Positions 45,573-55,623 of a DNA stretch of 64,000 nt are shown here, piece after piece. The stretch is from Halioglobus sp. (lineage in GTDB: Bacteria; Pseudomonadota; Gammaproteobacteria; Pseudomonadales; Halieaceae). The notes under the pieces were generated by a model. The model was not told where the DNA came from. It did no database searches and saw only the letters and a list, made by a program, of their open reading frames with translations. The stretch's first letter is position 1. The number at the start of each line of letters is the position of its first letter. Position numbers and translations under genes: made by a program. The stretch covers positions 274,337 through 338,336 of the forward strand of contig PABK01000058.1 of assembly GCA_002699145.1 (NCBI GenBank), in the 5' to 3' direction.

Positions 45573-45599
45573 GTGTGAACTGTAAGACCTGACCCCGAG
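45573..45599. repeat. REP-like half-site, copy C
   Basis: An exact repeat of the right arm of copy B (begins GTGTGAACTG, ends GACCCCGAG), 16 bases further on. Its missing left arm suggests a partial or recombined unit. It ends four bases before the rhlB stop codon. Confidence 0.9.
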
Positions 45600-45602
45600 C
45601 TA

Positions 45603-46844
45603 TTAGGAGAGCAGCTCCTGCGGCGGGTGGGTGCACTCCAGCTTTTCACCCAGCAGGGCCTCCAGGTCGGGCAGCAGGAAGGCGTCGTCCTCGCTGGCGA
45701 AGCTGATGGACACGCCGGTCGCGCCGGCGCGGCCGGTGCGTCCGATGCGGTGCACGTAGTCCTCCGGGTCCTCGGGGAGGTTGTAGTTGACCACGTGGCT
45801 CACGCCCTCGACGTGGATACCGCGGCCGGCGACGTCGGTGGCCACCAGCACCTTCACGTCACCAGACTTGAACTGTTCCAGCGTGCGCGTGCGTTTTTGC
45901 TGCGGAATCTCCCCCGAGAGGATGCCGGCGGAGAAGCCGGACTTGCGCAGGCGCTCGTGCAGGCGCCGCACCTGGTCGCGCCGATTGGCGAAGACGATAA
46001 CGCTGCTCGCCTCCTGCGAACGCAGCAGGTTGCTCAACACGCGGTAACGCTGCTGGCTGCTGACCAGGTAGATCTTCTGGTCCACCGTATCGGTGGCGAC
46101 GCTCTCCGGCTCGATCTCCACCTTGACCGGCTCGTAGGTCCACTGCTGTGACAGGTTGATGATGTCCTGGGTGAAGGTCGCGGAGAACAGCAGGGTTTGC
46201 CGGTTTTCCTTGCGCGGCGTGGCGCGCACGATGCGCTTGACCTGGGGGATGAAGCCCATGTCGAGCATGCGGTCCGCCTCGTCCAGCACGAGGGTTTCCA
46301 CGTGGTCCAGGAACAGGTCGCGGCGGCCCATGAAATCCAGCAGGCGCCCCGGGGTGGCCACTACCAGGTCGACGACACGGCTGCCCAGGCGATTGAGTTG
46401 CTTCTGGTAATCCATGCCGCCGATCAGCGTCGCGATCTGCAGCGGGCTGTGCCGCGCCAGGTCCTCCGCGTCGGCGGCGATCTGCATCACCAGTTCGCGG
46501 GTCGGCGCGATCACCAGCGCGCGCGGTTCGCCCAGGAAACGCTCGCCCTCGGGCGGGTGATTGAGCAGGTCGTTGAAAATAGTGATGAGAAACGCGGCCG
46601 TCTTGCCGGTGCCGGTCTGGGCCTTGCCGATGGCGTCGTGGCCCTGCAACGTGTGCGGCAGGACCTGCGCCTGGATGGGCGAACAGTACTGGAACCCGAG
46701 GTCGGCGATGGCATGCATTAGTTCATCGCGCAGACCAAGGTCGTGGAAGCGGGTCTGGCCCTCCTGCGGCTGCACCACGAACTGGTCGACGGACCAGGGT
46801 GACGCCTGAGGGGTGTCGCTGCGGTTGGCGCTGCTGTCGTTCAA
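45603..46844 (-). CDS. rhlB: DEAD-box RNA helicase RhlB
   Basis: ATP-dependent RNA helicase, a degradosome subunit in E. coli. 413 residues with all helicase motifs: Q motif ([13 protein letters not shown]), Walker [50 protein letters not shown] and HRIGRTGR. The frame begins at TTG at 46844; no ATG or GTG gives the conserved N-terminal extension found in Pseudomonas RhlB (ending [16 protein letters not shown]), so TTG is the best start. Confidence 0.92.
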   Translation of the reverse strand: MNDSSANRSDTPQASPWSVDQFVVQPQEGQTRFHDLGLRDELMHAIADLGFQYCSPIQAQVLPHTLQGHDAIGKAQTGTGKTAAFLITIFNDLLNHPPEGERFLGEPRALVIAPTRELVMQIAADAEDLARHSPLQIATLIGGMDYQKQLNRLGSRVVDLVVATPGRLLDFMGRRDLFLDHVETLVLDEADRMLDMGFIPQVKRIVRATPRKENRQTLLFSATFTQDIINLSQQWTYEPVKVEIEPESVATDTVDQKIYLVSSQQRYRVLSNLLRSQEASSVIVFANRRDQVRRLHERLRKSGFSAGILSGEIPQQKRTRTLEQFKSGDVKVLVATDVAGRGIHVEGVSHVVNYNLPEDPEDYVHRIGRTGRAGATGVSISFASEDDAFLLPDLEALLGEKLECTHPPQELLS

Positions 46845-46990
46845 TGCGTTACATCCTGTAGCTGTCGAAAAAAGCGGGCTAGTCTACCATTTTTGCACAG
46901 AAAATGGGCAGGCTCGCGGCATCGCCCTCCCGGGCACACCCGGCCGCGCCGGGGGGATGCCCGCCCCGCGCCGTACACGCCCGCGGGCAC

Positions 46991-47581
46991 TCAGGATCGC
47001 GCCGGCCACAGGCGGCCGAGATAGTAGTCCAGGCTGGTGTAGCGCCCGCCGCCGGTAAAGAACAGGCTGAGCAGCATCACCAGGTAGGTGACGGCGAATT
47101 CGATGCCGTTGTTGAGAATGACGAAGTTGCCCTTCTCGGTCAGCCAGGTGTAGTTGCCGTGCTCGCGCAGGATATCCTTGGCCATGCCCAGGCGCACGGC
47201 GACATCCTGGGCGCTGGAATCGGCGATGGCCGCCCAGCCGTTGTCCCAGTGCACCGCGAAAATCGCCACCAGCATGGTGATGATCAGCGGCACCGATATC
47301 CAGCGCGTGGCCAGGCCGATCAGCAGCAGCCAGGCGCCGACATACTCGGTGTAGGCCGCCAGGTAGGCCAGCACCTCGGGAAACGGCAGGCCCAGGCCCC
47401 AGTCCGGGTTGCCGAACCACTCGATAGTGTTCTCCATGCCGTTGATCTTCTGCCGGCCCGCCATGAGGAAGGGAAAAAACAGGTAGATGCGCAGCGCCAG
47501 CGGCGCCAGGCCATCGAGCCGGGACAAGGGTGTGAAGATGGCCTTGTGTATACTGTGATACGTCTGTGCGAGTGCATTCAT
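46991..47581 (-). CDS. DoxX-family membrane protein, HvfX-like
   Basis: 196-residue inner-membrane protein with four hydrophobic segments. The sequence WFGNPDWGLGLPFP, LATRWISVPLIITMLVAIF, VHWDNGWAAIAD and the C-terminal LFFTGGGRYTSLDYYL strongly recall the HvfX branch of the DoxX family, whose members accompany copper-binding RiPP (bufferin) clusters; this assignment is from memory. The precursor HvfA and enzymes HvfB/HvfC are not next to it. ATG at 47581 is preferred over a start at 47617. Divergent from the MATE gene. Confidence 0.8.
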   Translation of the reverse strand: MNALAQTYHSIHKAIFTPLSRLDGLAPLALRIYLFFPFLMAGRQKINGMENTIEWFGNPDWGLGLPFPEVLAYLAAYTEYVGAWLLLIGLATRWISVPLIITMLVAIFAVHWDNGWAAIADSSAQDVAVRLGMAKDILREHGNYTWLTEKGNFVILNNGIEFAVTYLVMLLSLFFTGGGRYTSLDYYLGRLWPARS

Positions 47582-47679
47582 GGTGTCATTTCCATTGTAG
47601 TCGCCTCCGTGTGACAACCGGATCGCGGGAAAGGTTTCCCCGACCGCCCATAATCCGGCCCCATAATAACGGCACTGTC

Positions 47680-49050
47680 ATGAAGCGGAAAATCCCCGCC
47701 TACACCCAGGAATTCCGCGCCCTGTTCGCCATCGCCTGGCCCACCCTCATCGCACAGGTCGCGCAAATGGCCACCGGCGTGGTGGACACGGTCATGGCGG
47801 GCCACTACAGCGCGGTGGACCTGGCGGCCATCGCCATCGGCTACAACATCTGGCTGCCGTTGTACCTGGTGTTCATCGGCGTCATGCTCGGCGCCACCAC
47901 GATTATCGCCCAGGACTACGGCGCGGGCCGCGTGCAGCGCATCCGCGCCTGCCTGCCCCAGGCGCTGTGGCTGGCGCTGTTGCTGGGCCTGGTGGCAGGC
48001 CCGCTGCTGTACAGCGCGGAGCCGCTGCTGCACCTGCTCGACCTGGCGCCGCAGACCCACGCGCGCAGCCTGGGCTACCTGCAGGCAACCGCCTTCGGCC
48101 TGCCCGCCGCCGCCCTCTTCCAGGCCCTGCGCTGCCACACCCAGGGCATCGGCTTCATGCGCCCCTTCGCCCTGGCCAGCGTGCTCGGCTTCCTCGCCAA
48201 CATCCCGCTGAACTACGCACTGATCTACGGCAAGTGGGGCGCACCCGAGCTGGGTGCCGCGGGCTGCGGCTGGGCCACGGCGATCTCCATGTGGCTGAGC
48301 CCGCTGCTGATCGGCGTGTACATGCTGCGCGCGCGCGACCTGCGCCCCTACCTGCCGGACTCACTGCTGGTGGCGCCACGCCTGGACATCCTGCGCGATA
48401 TCCTGCGCCTGGGCACACCCATGGGCCTGTCGTTTTTCCTCGAGGTCGGCGTGTTCTCGGTCATCGGCCTGCTCATCGCCACGCTGGGCGATACCGTGAT
48501 GGCCGCGCACCAGATCGCCTACAACGTGTGGGACGTCACCTACATCTTCCTCATCAGTGTCGGTTCCGCGCTGGCCACCCGCGTCGGCCACGCGGTCGGC
48601 GCCGGGGACAGCGTCGCGGTGCAACGCGCCATCGCCTGCGGCGCTTGCGCCACACTGCTGATCGGCGCCGTGTGCTCGCTGGTGCTGCTCACCGGCCCCG
48701 GACTGATCATCGCCGCCTTCACCGGCGACGCGGACATCCAGCGCGTGGCCGCGGCGCTGGTCGGCCTGGCGGCGCTGTTCATCGTTATCGACGCGGCGCA
48801 GGTGACCGCCACGTTCTGCCTGCGCGCTTTCAAGGACACCACCTTTCCCTTCCTGGTGCTGTGCGGCACCTACTGGTTGCTGACCCTGCCGCTGGGTTAC
48901 TACTGGGGAATGCTGCGCGCGGAGGATGGCCTGGCGGGCGCGCTGGGGTTCTGGCGGGCCATGATCGCCGGTATCGCGCTGACCTCCGCGGTGCTGCTGT
49001 GGCGCCTGTACCGCACGCTGCAACGGCCGCTGTCGGCGCCGGCCACCTAG
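47680..49050 (+). CDS. MATE-family multidrug/Na+ exporter (NorM type)
   Basis: Inner-membrane exporter with 12 predicted helices in two homologous six-helix halves. 456 residues. Features: FAIAWPTLIAQVAQMATGVVDTVMAG in the first half (split at VAQMATGVVDTVMAGHYS), PLNYALIYGKWGAPELGAAG, and LGTPMGLSFFLEVGVFSVIG in the second. ATG at 47680; the longer frame from 47566 lacks homology. Substrate cannot be told from sequence. Confidence 0.92.
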   Translation: MKRKIPAYTQEFRALFAIAWPTLIAQVAQMATGVVDTVMAGHYSAVDLAAIAIGYNIWLPLYLVFIGVMLGATTIIAQDYGAGRVQRIRACLPQALWLALLLGLVAGPLLYSAEPLLHLLDLAPQTHARSLGYLQATAFGLPAAALFQALRCHTQGIGFMRPFALASVLGFLANIPLNYALIYGKWGAPELGAAGCGWATAISMWLSPLLIGVYMLRARDLRPYLPDSLLVAPRLDILRDILRLGTPMGLSFFLEVGVFSVIGLLIATLGDTVMAAHQIAYNVWDVTYIFLISVGSALATRVGHAVGAGDSVAVQRAIACGACATLLIGAVCSLVLLTGPGLIIAAFTGDADIQRVAAALVGLAALFIVIDAAQVTATFCLRAFKDTTFPFLVLCGTYWLLTLPLGYYWGMLRAEDGLAGALGFWRAMIAGIALTSAVLLWRLYRTLQRPLSAPAT

Positions 49051-49799
49051 CGCAGGTGGGCGCAGTCCGGGCAGTCCGCGGCGGGCGCCAGGGCCAGCTT
49101 GCGCACCTCCATGCTGTGCAGGTCCAGCACCAGCAGGGCGTCGCGCAGCGGCTCGCCGTAGCCGGCGAGGACCTTCAGCGTCTCCATGGCCAGCAGTGAG
49201 CCGAGCACACCGACCAGCGGCGCCAGCACACCGCTCTGGCTGCAACTGAGCGCGCTGTCGTCGGCGCCCTCGCGGTACAGGCAGCGGTAGCAGGGGCCGC
49301 CGCGCAGCGGGTCGAACACCGCCCCCTGCCCCTCGGCGCGCACCGCGGCGGCGGACACCAGGGGCAGGCCCGCGTCGATACACGCGCGGTTGAGCGCGAA
49401 ACGCACCGGGTAGTTGTCAGTGGCGTCCACCACCAGGTCCACGCGCTGCAACAGCGCCGCAAGGTCGGCGGCCTGCAGGTGTTGCGGCAGCACCTCGACG
49501 GCGGTCGAGGCGTTCAACGCGGCCACGGCCGCGGCGGCGGACTGCGCCTTGTTGCGCCCCAGGTCCGCCTCGGTGTGGGCGATCTGGCGCTGCAGGTTGC
49601 TCGCCTCCACCGCGTCGCCATCGGCCAGCACCAGGCTGCCGACGCCCGCGGCGGCGAGGTACAGGGCGGCGGGACAGCCCAGCCCGCCCAGGCCGACCAC
49701 CAGCACGCGCGCGGCGAGCAGTTTTTCCTGCCCGGCGATGTCGAAATCGTGCAGCAGGAGCTGGCGGCTGTAGCGCAGCAACTGCGCGTCAGTGAGCAC
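49047..49799 (-). CDS. moeB: Molybdopterin-synthase adenylyltransferase MoeB/ThiF family
   Basis: E1-like enzyme that adenylates the C-terminal glycine of a ubiquitin-like sulfur carrier (MoaD or ThiS). 250 residues: RYSRQLLLHDFDIAGQEKL, the nucleotide loop VLVVGLGGLGCPAALYLAAAG, DATDNYPVRFALNRACI, and zinc-binding pairs CYRC and CPDC. GTG at 49799 lies inside the last codons of prmC (11-base overlap). The 3' end overlaps the convergent MATE gene by four bases. Position after hemA-prfA-prmC is conserved in gammaproteobacteria. Confidence 0.92.
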   Translation of the reverse strand: MLTDAQLLRYSRQLLLHDFDIAGQEKLLAARVLVVGLGGLGCPAALYLAAAGVGSLVLADGDAVEASNLQRQIAHTEADLGRNKAQSAAAAVAALNASTAVEVLPQHLQAADLAALLQRVDLVVDATDNYPVRFALNRACIDAGLPLVSAAAVRAEGQGAVFDPLRGGPCYRCLYREGADDSALSCSQSGVLAPLVGVLGSLLAMETLKVLAGYGEPLRDALLVLDLHSMEVRKLALAPAADCPDCAHLR

Positions 49800-50625
49800 C
49801 GAGCACTCCCCCGCTGATGCGCTCGTGACCGGCCAGATCGCGCACGCTGTCGACCTGCTGGAAACCACCCTCGCGCAGCAGGCGGCGCACCGCCTCGCCC
49901 TGCTGGTAGCCGTGTTCCAGCCACAGGGCGCCGCCGGGGCGCAGGTGCGCGGGGGCGTCGCGGACGATCCCCGCCAGGTCCGCCAGCCCGCCCTGCGCCG
50001 CGACCAGCGCGCCGCGCGGTTCAAAGCGCAGGTCGCCGCGGTCCAGGTGAGGGTCGGCCGGGTCGATATAGGGCGGGTTGGACAGCACCAGGTCGAAGCG
50101 CCGCCCCTGCAGCCCGTCGAACCAGTCCGCGCTGAGCAGTTCGACGCGCTGTTGCAGGCCGCAGTCGCGCGCGTTGCGCAGCGCCACGGCCAACGCCGCG
50201 GGGCATTTGTCGGTAGCCGTCACGCGCCAGCCCGGCCGCTCGCTGGCCAGGGCCAGGGCGATGGCGCCGCTGCCGGTGCCCAGGTCCAGCACCGCGGCAT
50301 CCGCCGCCAGCGGCAACTCCAGGGCGCGCGCCACCAGGGTCTCGGTTTCCGGGCGCGGGATCAGCGTCGCGTCGTTCACCGCCAGGTCCAGCGACCAGAA
50401 CTCGCGCCGGCCGGTGAGGTAGGCCAGCGGCCTGCCCGCGCGGCGCTGGGCCAACATCTGCGCATAGTGCCGCTGCTGCGGCGCATCGATTTCCGCCTCC
50501 GGCCAGGCGTACAGCCAGGCGCGCGATTTACCCAGGCAGTGGCACAGCAGGACTTCCACGTCGCGTCGCGCACTCTCGCCGGGCAGGTCCGCCGCCGCGT
50601 CGAGCAACTCGCGCACCGTGGCCAT
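49789..50625 (-). CDS. prmC: Peptide chain release factor N5-glutamine methyltransferase PrmC
   Basis: SAM-dependent enzyme that methylates the Gln of the GGQ motif in RF1 and RF2. 278 residues: helical N-terminus (YLTGRREFW), the SAM loop VLDLGTGSGAIALALA and the catalytic NPPY in VLSNPPYID. ATG at 50625 overlaps the prfA stop (TGATG); its substrate RF1 is encoded immediately upstream. Confidence 0.96.
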   Translation of the reverse strand: MATVRELLDAAADLPGESARRDVEVLLCHCLGKSRAWLYAWPEAEIDAPQQRHYAQMLAQRRAGRPLAYLTGRREFWSLDLAVNDATLIPRPETETLVARALELPLAADAAVLDLGTGSGAIALALASERPGWRVTATDKCPAALAVALRNARDCGLQQRVELLSADWFDGLQGRRFDLVLSNPPYIDPADPHLDRGDLRFEPRGALVAAQGGLADLAGIVRDAPAHLRPGGALWLEHGYQQGEAVRRLLREGGFQQVDSVRDLAGHERISGGVLGAH

Positions 50626-51710
50626 CAGTCTTCGGCCAGCGCCGCCAGTTGGTCCGCCTGGTACTCCTGGCGCAGCGGGTCGACCACCGCTGCCAGGTCG
50701 CCTTCCATGATCTCGGCCAACTTGTACAGGGTCAGGTTGATGCGGTGGTCGGTGATGCGCCCCTGGGGGAAGTTGTAGGTGCGGATGCGGTCGGAGCGGT
50801 CGCCGGAGCCGACCAGGTCCCGGCGCAGTGAGGCCTGCTCCTGCGCCTGGGCGTCCTGCGCGCTGGTGAGCAGCTTTGCCTGCAGCAGGGACATGGCGCG
50901 GGCGCGGTTCTTGTGCTGCGAGCGCTCGTCCTGACACTCCACCACGATACCGCTGGGCAGGTGCGTGATGCGCACGGCGGAATCGGTCTTGTTCACGTGC
51001 TGGCCGCCCGCGCCGGAGGCGCGGTAGGTGTCGATACGCAGGTCGGCCTTGTTGATCTCCACCGCGTCGACCTCCTCGGCCTCGGGCATTACCGCGACGG
51101 TACAGGCGGAGGTGTGGATGCGGCCCTGGGATTCCGTTTCCGGCACGCGCTGCACCCGGTGCGCGCCGGATTCGAATTTCAGGTGGGCATAGACGTCGCG
51201 GCCCTCGACGCGGGTGATGATTTCCTTGTAGCCGCCGTGCTCCCCGGGACGCTCGGACAACACCTCGATGCGCCAGCCCATGCCCTCGGCGAAGCGCGAG
51301 TACATGCGGAACAGGTCGCCGGAAAAAATCGCCGCCTCGTCGCCGCCGGTGCCGGCGCGGATTTCCAGGAACACGTTGTGCGAGTCGTTGGGATCGCGCG
51401 GCAGCAACAGCGTTTGCAGTTGCAGTTCCAGCGCCTGCAGGCTCTCGCCGCCCGCCTCCAGTTCCTCGCGCGCCATCTCGCGCACGTCGTCGTCACTGTC
51501 CTCGAGCATGCCGCGGGCATCCTCCAGGTCCGCCTGCACCTGCCTGTAGTCGGAATAACACTTCACCACCGCCTCCAGCTCCGCGTACTCGCGGGACAGG
51601 TCGCGGAAGCGCGCCTGGTCGGTGATGATCTCGCTGTCCCCGAGCAGGGCCGACACCTCCTCGTGCCGGTCCGTCAGGGTTTCCAGCTTGCTCAGCAGGG
51701 AGGCCTTCAT
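50625..51710 (-). CDS. prfA: Peptide chain release factor 1
   Basis: Releases nascent chains at UAA and UAG. 361 residues. GGQ motif in [17 protein letters not shown]; the anticodon-recognition tripeptide is PET (in [16 protein letters not shown]) where E. coli has PAT, still fitting the P-x-T rule. ATG overlaps the hemA stop. Conserved hemA-prfA-prmC order. Confidence 0.97.
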   Translation of the reverse strand: MKASLLSKLETLTDRHEEVSALLGDSEIITDQARFRDLSREYAELEAVVKCYSDYRQVQADLEDARGMLEDSDDDVREMAREELEAGGESLQALELQLQTLLLPRDPNDSHNVFLEIRAGTGGDEAAIFSGDLFRMYSRFAEGMGWRIEVLSERPGEHGGYKEIITRVEGRDVYAHLKFESGAHRVQRVPETESQGRIHTSACTVAVMPEAEEVDAVEINKADLRIDTYRASGAGGQHVNKTDSAVRITHLPSGIVVECQDERSQHKNRARAMSLLQAKLLTSAQDAQAQEQASLRRDLVGSGDRSDRIRTYNFPQGRITDHRINLTLYKLAEIMEGDLAAVVDPLRQEYQADQLAALAED

Positions 51711-53062
51711 TGCAGTGTGCGCCGGTCGGTCTCCACCGCGTTGGGGGGAATGTTCAGTTCCGCGTCCGGCTCCTGTGCCGCCGCGGCGGGTTCGTCCGCC
51801 GCCAGCCCGAGCAGGGCGCAGGCGTTGTCGAGCAGGTCCTGGCGCCCCTGCGCGCTGGCCTGTTTGAGACCGGCGGTGGGCGCGTGGATCAGCTTGTTGG
51901 TGAGGGCGCGCGACAGGCGGTTGAGCACCTGCAACGGATCGTCGCCGCGCGCCAGGGCGCGCTCGGCGCGCTGCAACTCCTCGCCGCGCAGCTGCTCGGC
52001 CATGCCGCGGTAGGCCTTGACCACGTCCACCGCGCGCAGGCTGCGCACCTCTTCCATGTACAGCGCCACGCCCTCGTCGATGATGAGGTCGGCCTTGCTC
52101 GCCTCGTCGCGGCGGGTGCGCAGGTTCTCGTCGACGATCTCGCGCAGGTCGTCGACGCTGTACAGGTAGACGTCGCGCAGCTCGCCCACCTGCGGTTCGA
52201 TGTCGCGGGGCACGGCGATATCCACCATGAGGAACGGGCGGTGCTTGCGCACCTTCAGCGCCTGTTCCACCGCGCCCTTGCCGAGAATCGGCAACTGGCT
52301 GGCGGTGGAGGTGATGACGATATCGGCGCGCTCCAGTTGTTCGGGTATCTCCGCCAGCAGCACCGCCTCGGCGCCGAACTTCTGCGCCAGCTCGCGCGCC
52401 CTGCCCAGGGTGCGGTTGGCGATGACGATGTGGCTGACGCCCGCCTCGATCAGGTGACGCGCGACCAGTTCCACCGTCTCGCCCGCGCCGACCAGCAGCG
52501 CGTGGCAGTGCGACAGGTCAGAGAAAATGTGCCCGGCCAGGTCGACGGCGGCGTAGGCCACCGACACCGGGTTCTCGCCGATGGCGGTATCGGTGCGCAC
52601 GCGCTTGGCGATGGAGAACACGCGCGGGAACAGGCGACCCAGTTCCGGCCCGACGGTACCGGCCTCGCGCGCGACGGCGAAGGCGGATTTCAACTGGCCG
52701 AAGATCTGCGGCTCCCCCAGCACCATGGAGTCCAGGCCGCTGGCCACCTGCACCAGGTGGCGCACGGCGTCGCCGGCGTGGAAGTGGTAGGCGCAGCGCT
52801 GCAGTTCCTCGTCGCCCAGGTGGTGGTAGTTGGCCACCCAGTCGATCAGCTGTTGCGCGCGCGCCGTGGGTTCCTGCCCCTCGGGCACGATGGCGTAGAG
52901 CTCGGTGCGGTTGCAGGTGGACAGGATGACCACCTCGTCCACCCCCGCCCCGGCGCAGGCGTCGGCCAGCGCCTCGCTCACCTGTTCCGGTGCGAACGCG
53001 ACCCGCTCGCGCATCTCGACGGCGGCGGAATTGTGGCTGATGCCCAGGGCGATGAAGTTCAT
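51707..53062 (-). CDS. hemA: Glutamyl-tRNA reductase
   Basis: NADPH-dependent enzyme that starts the C5 haem pathway by reducing Glu-tRNA to glutamate-1-semialdehyde. 451 residues: [19 protein letters not shown], catalytic Cys in [24 protein letters not shown], the NADPH-binding [17 protein letters not shown] and the C-terminal dimerisation helices. Overlaps prfA by four bases (ATGA). Divergent from the TPR lipoprotein gene across 210 bases in which only weak promoter-like sequence (TTGTTA with TGCATA on the minus strand) was seen. Confidence 0.97.
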   Translation of the reverse strand: MNFIALGISHNSAAVEMRERVAFAPEQVSEALADACAGAGVDEVVILSTCNRTELYAIVPEGQEPTARAQQLIDWVANYHHLGDEELQRCAYHFHAGDAVRHLVQVASGLDSMVLGEPQIFGQLKSAFAVAREAGTVGPELGRLFPRVFSIAKRVRTDTAIGENPVSVAYAAVDLAGHIFSDLSHCHALLVGAGETVELVARHLIEAGVSHIVIANRTLGRARELAQKFGAEAVLLAEIPEQLERADIVITSTASQLPILGKGAVEQALKVRKHRPFLMVDIAVPRDIEPQVGELRDVYLYSVDDLREIVDENLRTRRDEASKADLIIDEGVALYMEEVRSLRAVDVVKAYRGMAEQLRGEELQRAERALARGDDPLQVLNRLSRALTNKLIHAPTAGLKQASAQGRQDLLDNACALLGLAADEPAAAAQEPDAELNIPPNAVETDRRTLQ

Positions 53063-53272
53063 GCAGGTGTGGTGAGTTCCCGGGGAGTTGGCGGGGCGGG
53101 CCGCTGCCCACCCGGGCGCGCCCCGGCTCCGTATGCAAAATATCGCCCAATTTTAACAAGTTACACGCCAAATGACAGCGCGGGCCGGCGCCCTGTGCGG
53201 CCAGTGGGTTTCGGCCGCGGTCTGTGTCATTATTGCGGCTGTTCTATCGCCGGGCCTTCCCCCACCGCCGTC

Positions 53273-55024
53273 ATGCCGCGTTTTACATCCATGCTCCTGG
53301 CCTGCGCACTGTTGGCCGCCTGCTCCTCGACCGCGCCGGCCCCGCCGCCGGCACAGGTCGAGGCGCCCGCGCCCGCGGCGCCGCCCGAGCCCCCGCCGCC
53401 GCCCGAGCGGGCCTTTCCCGAGGACAGCCTGTACGCCCTGCTGGTGGCGGAATTCGCCCTGCGGCGCCGCGAGTTCGACGTCGCCGTCAACACCTACATG
53501 CAGCAGGCGCCGGCACTGCGCGACCCCGGCGTGAGCGCGCACACCACCCACCTCACCCAGTACCTGCGCCGCGACGCGGAGACGCTGGCGGCAGCGGAAC
53601 TCTGGGTCAGCCTGGAACCGGACAACCTGGAGGCGCGCAATACCCTGGCCAGCCTGCTGGTGCGACGGCGGCGCAGCGCCGAGGCCCTGCCGCACCTGGT
53701 GGCCATCGAGCGCGCCGGCCACGAGGCGAACTTCCCCGTGGTGGTGAACGACTTCCACCGGCTGTCCGACGCCGAGCGCGCCGAGCTGGTGGCCGCGGTG
53801 AACGCCCTGGCGCTGGAGTTCCCCGACAACCCCAGCGTGCTGCTGACCCAGGCCATACTGCAACACGACACGGGCGAACAAAACGCGGCCCTGGCGACAC
53901 TGGCCAGGCTGTTCGAGCTGGACCCACAGCAGGAGCAGGCGCTGCTGCTGGAGGCGCAGATCCGCGCCGCGCAGGGCGCAAAAAATCCCTACGCGCGTAT
54001 CGAGCGCGTGCTGGCCGACGATCCCGACAACCAGGTGCTGCGCCTGCGCTACGCTCGACTGCTCACGCGCACGGACATGCGCGCGGCGCGCGCGCAGTTC
54101 GAGATCCTCTCGGCGCGCTCGCCCGAGGACGGCGACCTGCTGTACACGCTGGCGCTGATCAACCGCGAGACCGGCGACCCGCTCGCCGCCGCGGCCTACC
54201 TGCGCCAGCTCATCGAGCTGGAGCAGCGCGTCGACGAGGCGCACTACCACCTCGGGCGCATCGAGGAGGAGCGCGACAACCCGCAGGCGGCCATCGTTCA
54301 CTACCAGGCGGTGGGCACCGGCGAGCAGTACATGGCGGCCAACAGCCGCATCGGCGAGTTGCTGATCGAGGGGGGCCAGCCGGAGCAGGCGCGCGCCTGG
54401 TTCGACGAACAACGCCGGCTGTACCCGCAGCGGCGCCAGGCGCTGTTCGGGCTGGAGTCCGAACTGCTCAACCGGGCGGGCTACGAAAGCGAGGCGATGA
54501 CACTGCTGGACAGCGCGCTGCAGGAGGCCCCCGGCGCCAACACCCTGCTGTATGCGCGCGCCATGCTCTACGAGCAGCGCGGCGACCTGGCGTTTATGGA
54601 GCGGGACCTGCGCGCTATCCTCGAGGACGACCCGGACAACGCCACCGCCCTCAACGCGCTGGGCTACACGCTGGCTAACCGCACGCCGCGACTGGACGAG
54701 GCGCTGCAGCTGATCAGCCGCGCCCTGGAACTGCAGCCGGGAGAGCCGGCCATCCTCGACAGCATGGGCTGGGTGCTGTATCGCCTGGGGCGCAACGACG
54801 AGGCGATGGACTACCTGGCCCGGGCCTACGCGGAATTCCCGGACCCGGAAGTGGCCGCCCACCTGGGCGAGGTCATGTGGGTGAGCGGCGACAGGCCCGG
54901 GGCCCTGGCCATCTGGCGCGCGGCGCACGCGCTCGACCCGCAGCACAAGGTGCTGCGCGAGACCCTGCAGCGCCTCGGCGTCGACTCCCTGGAGGCGGAC
55001 GCCGCCGCGGGGGAAGAGCCCTGA
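53273..55024 (+). CDS. TPR-repeat lipoprotein (PA4667-like)
   Basis: 583-residue predicted outer-membrane lipoprotein of unknown biochemical role. Signal peptide with lipobox LAAC within the first 23 residues, then a Pro/Ala/Glu-rich linker (about 24-50), then many tetratricopeptide repeats to the end, clearest in the last third (ATALNALGYTLANRTPRLDEAL, here split at GYTLANRTPRLDEALQLI; ILDSMGWVLYRLGRNDEAM). An internal ATG at 53291 is possible. The frame is open far upstream to 51710 but that part is antisense to hemA. Position next to lolB is conserved in Pseudomonas. Confidence 0.88.
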   Translation: MPRFTSMLLACALLAACSSTAPAPPPAQVEAPAPAAPPEPPPPPERAFPEDSLYALLVAEFALRRREFDVAVNTYMQQAPALRDPGVSAHTTHLTQYLRRDAETLAAAELWVSLEPDNLEARNTLASLLVRRRRSAEALPHLVAIERAGHEANFPVVVNDFHRLSDAERAELVAAVNALALEFPDNPSVLLTQAILQHDTGEQNAALATLARLFELDPQQEQALLLEAQIRAAQGAKNPYARIERVLADDPDNQVLRLRYARLLTRTDMRAARAQFEILSARSPEDGDLLYTLALINRETGDPLAAAAYLRQLIELEQRVDEAHYHLGRIEEERDNPQAAIVHYQAVGTGEQYMAANSRIGELLIEGGQPEQARAWFDEQRRLYPQRRQALFGLESELLNRAGYESEAMTLLDSALQEAPGANTLLYARAMLYEQRGDLAFMERDLRAILEDDPDNATALNALGYTLANRTPRLDEALQLISRALELQPGEPAILDSMGWVLYRLGRNDEAMDYLARAYAEFPDPEVAAHLGEVMWVSGDRPGALAIWRAAHALDPQHKVLRETLQRLGVDSLEADAAAGEEP

Positions 55025-55026
55025 GG

Positions 55027-55623
55027 ATGCCGCGCCTGTTGGCCGCGACGCTGGTCGCGCTGCTCGCCGCCTGCAGCACCACGGACACCCTCCCGCCGGC
55101 CCCGGCGGACTGGGAACAGCACCGCGCCCGCCTGGCGCAACTGCACAGCTGGAGCGCCAGCGGCAAGATTTCCCTGCGCAGCCCCGACGCCGCGGAGTCC
55201 GCCTCGCTGAAGTGGCAACAGCGCGAGGGGCGCACGCGCATTCGCCTGAGCGGCCCCCTGGGAACCGGCGCCACCGAGATTCGCAGCCACGGCGACTACC
55301 TGGAGGTGCGCCGCGGCGACGAACTGCGGCGGGTGGACATGTCCTCGCGCGCGACCATCCTGCGCGACACCGGCTGGGACCTGCCGCTGCGCGCCCTGCC
55401 GTACTGGCTGCGCGGCCTGCCGGACCCGCAACTGCCGCTGCAGGCGCTGGCCTTCGACCCGGACAGCGGGCTGCCGCGCGCGCTGTCCCAGGACGGCTGG
55501 CAGGTGCGCTTCGAGGCCTACGGCGAGTTCGACGCCCTGCCGCTGCCCACGCGCCTGGTCGTCGAGAACGGCGCCACCCGGGTGACGCTGTTGCTGCGCC
55601 GCTGGCAGACCGGGCAGGACTGA
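55027..55623 (+). CDS. lolB: Outer-membrane lipoprotein receptor LolB
   Basis: Accepts lipoproteins from LolA and inserts them into the outer membrane. 198 residues: signal with lipobox LAAC at about residue 16, then WSASGKISLRSPD, LSGPLGTGATEI and LPYWLRGLPDP, the LolB fingerprint, and a C-terminal VTLLLRRWQ. Two bases after the TPR gene; stop overlaps the ispE ATG (TGATG). Confidence 0.93.
   Translation: MPRLLAATLVALLAACSTTDTLPPAPADWEQHRARLAQLHSWSASGKISLRSPDAAESASLKWQQREGRTRIRLSGPLGTGATEIRSHGDYLEVRRGDELRRVDMSSRATILRDTGWDLPLRALPYWLRGLPDPQLPLQALAFDPDSGLPRALSQDGWQVRFEAYGEFDALPLPTRLVVENGATRVTLLLRRWQTGQD

Noticed and set aside
51710..53272. Long in-frame upstream extension of the TPR lipoprotein
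   Set aside because: Antisense to hemA and would bury the clear lipoprotein signal peptide at 53273.
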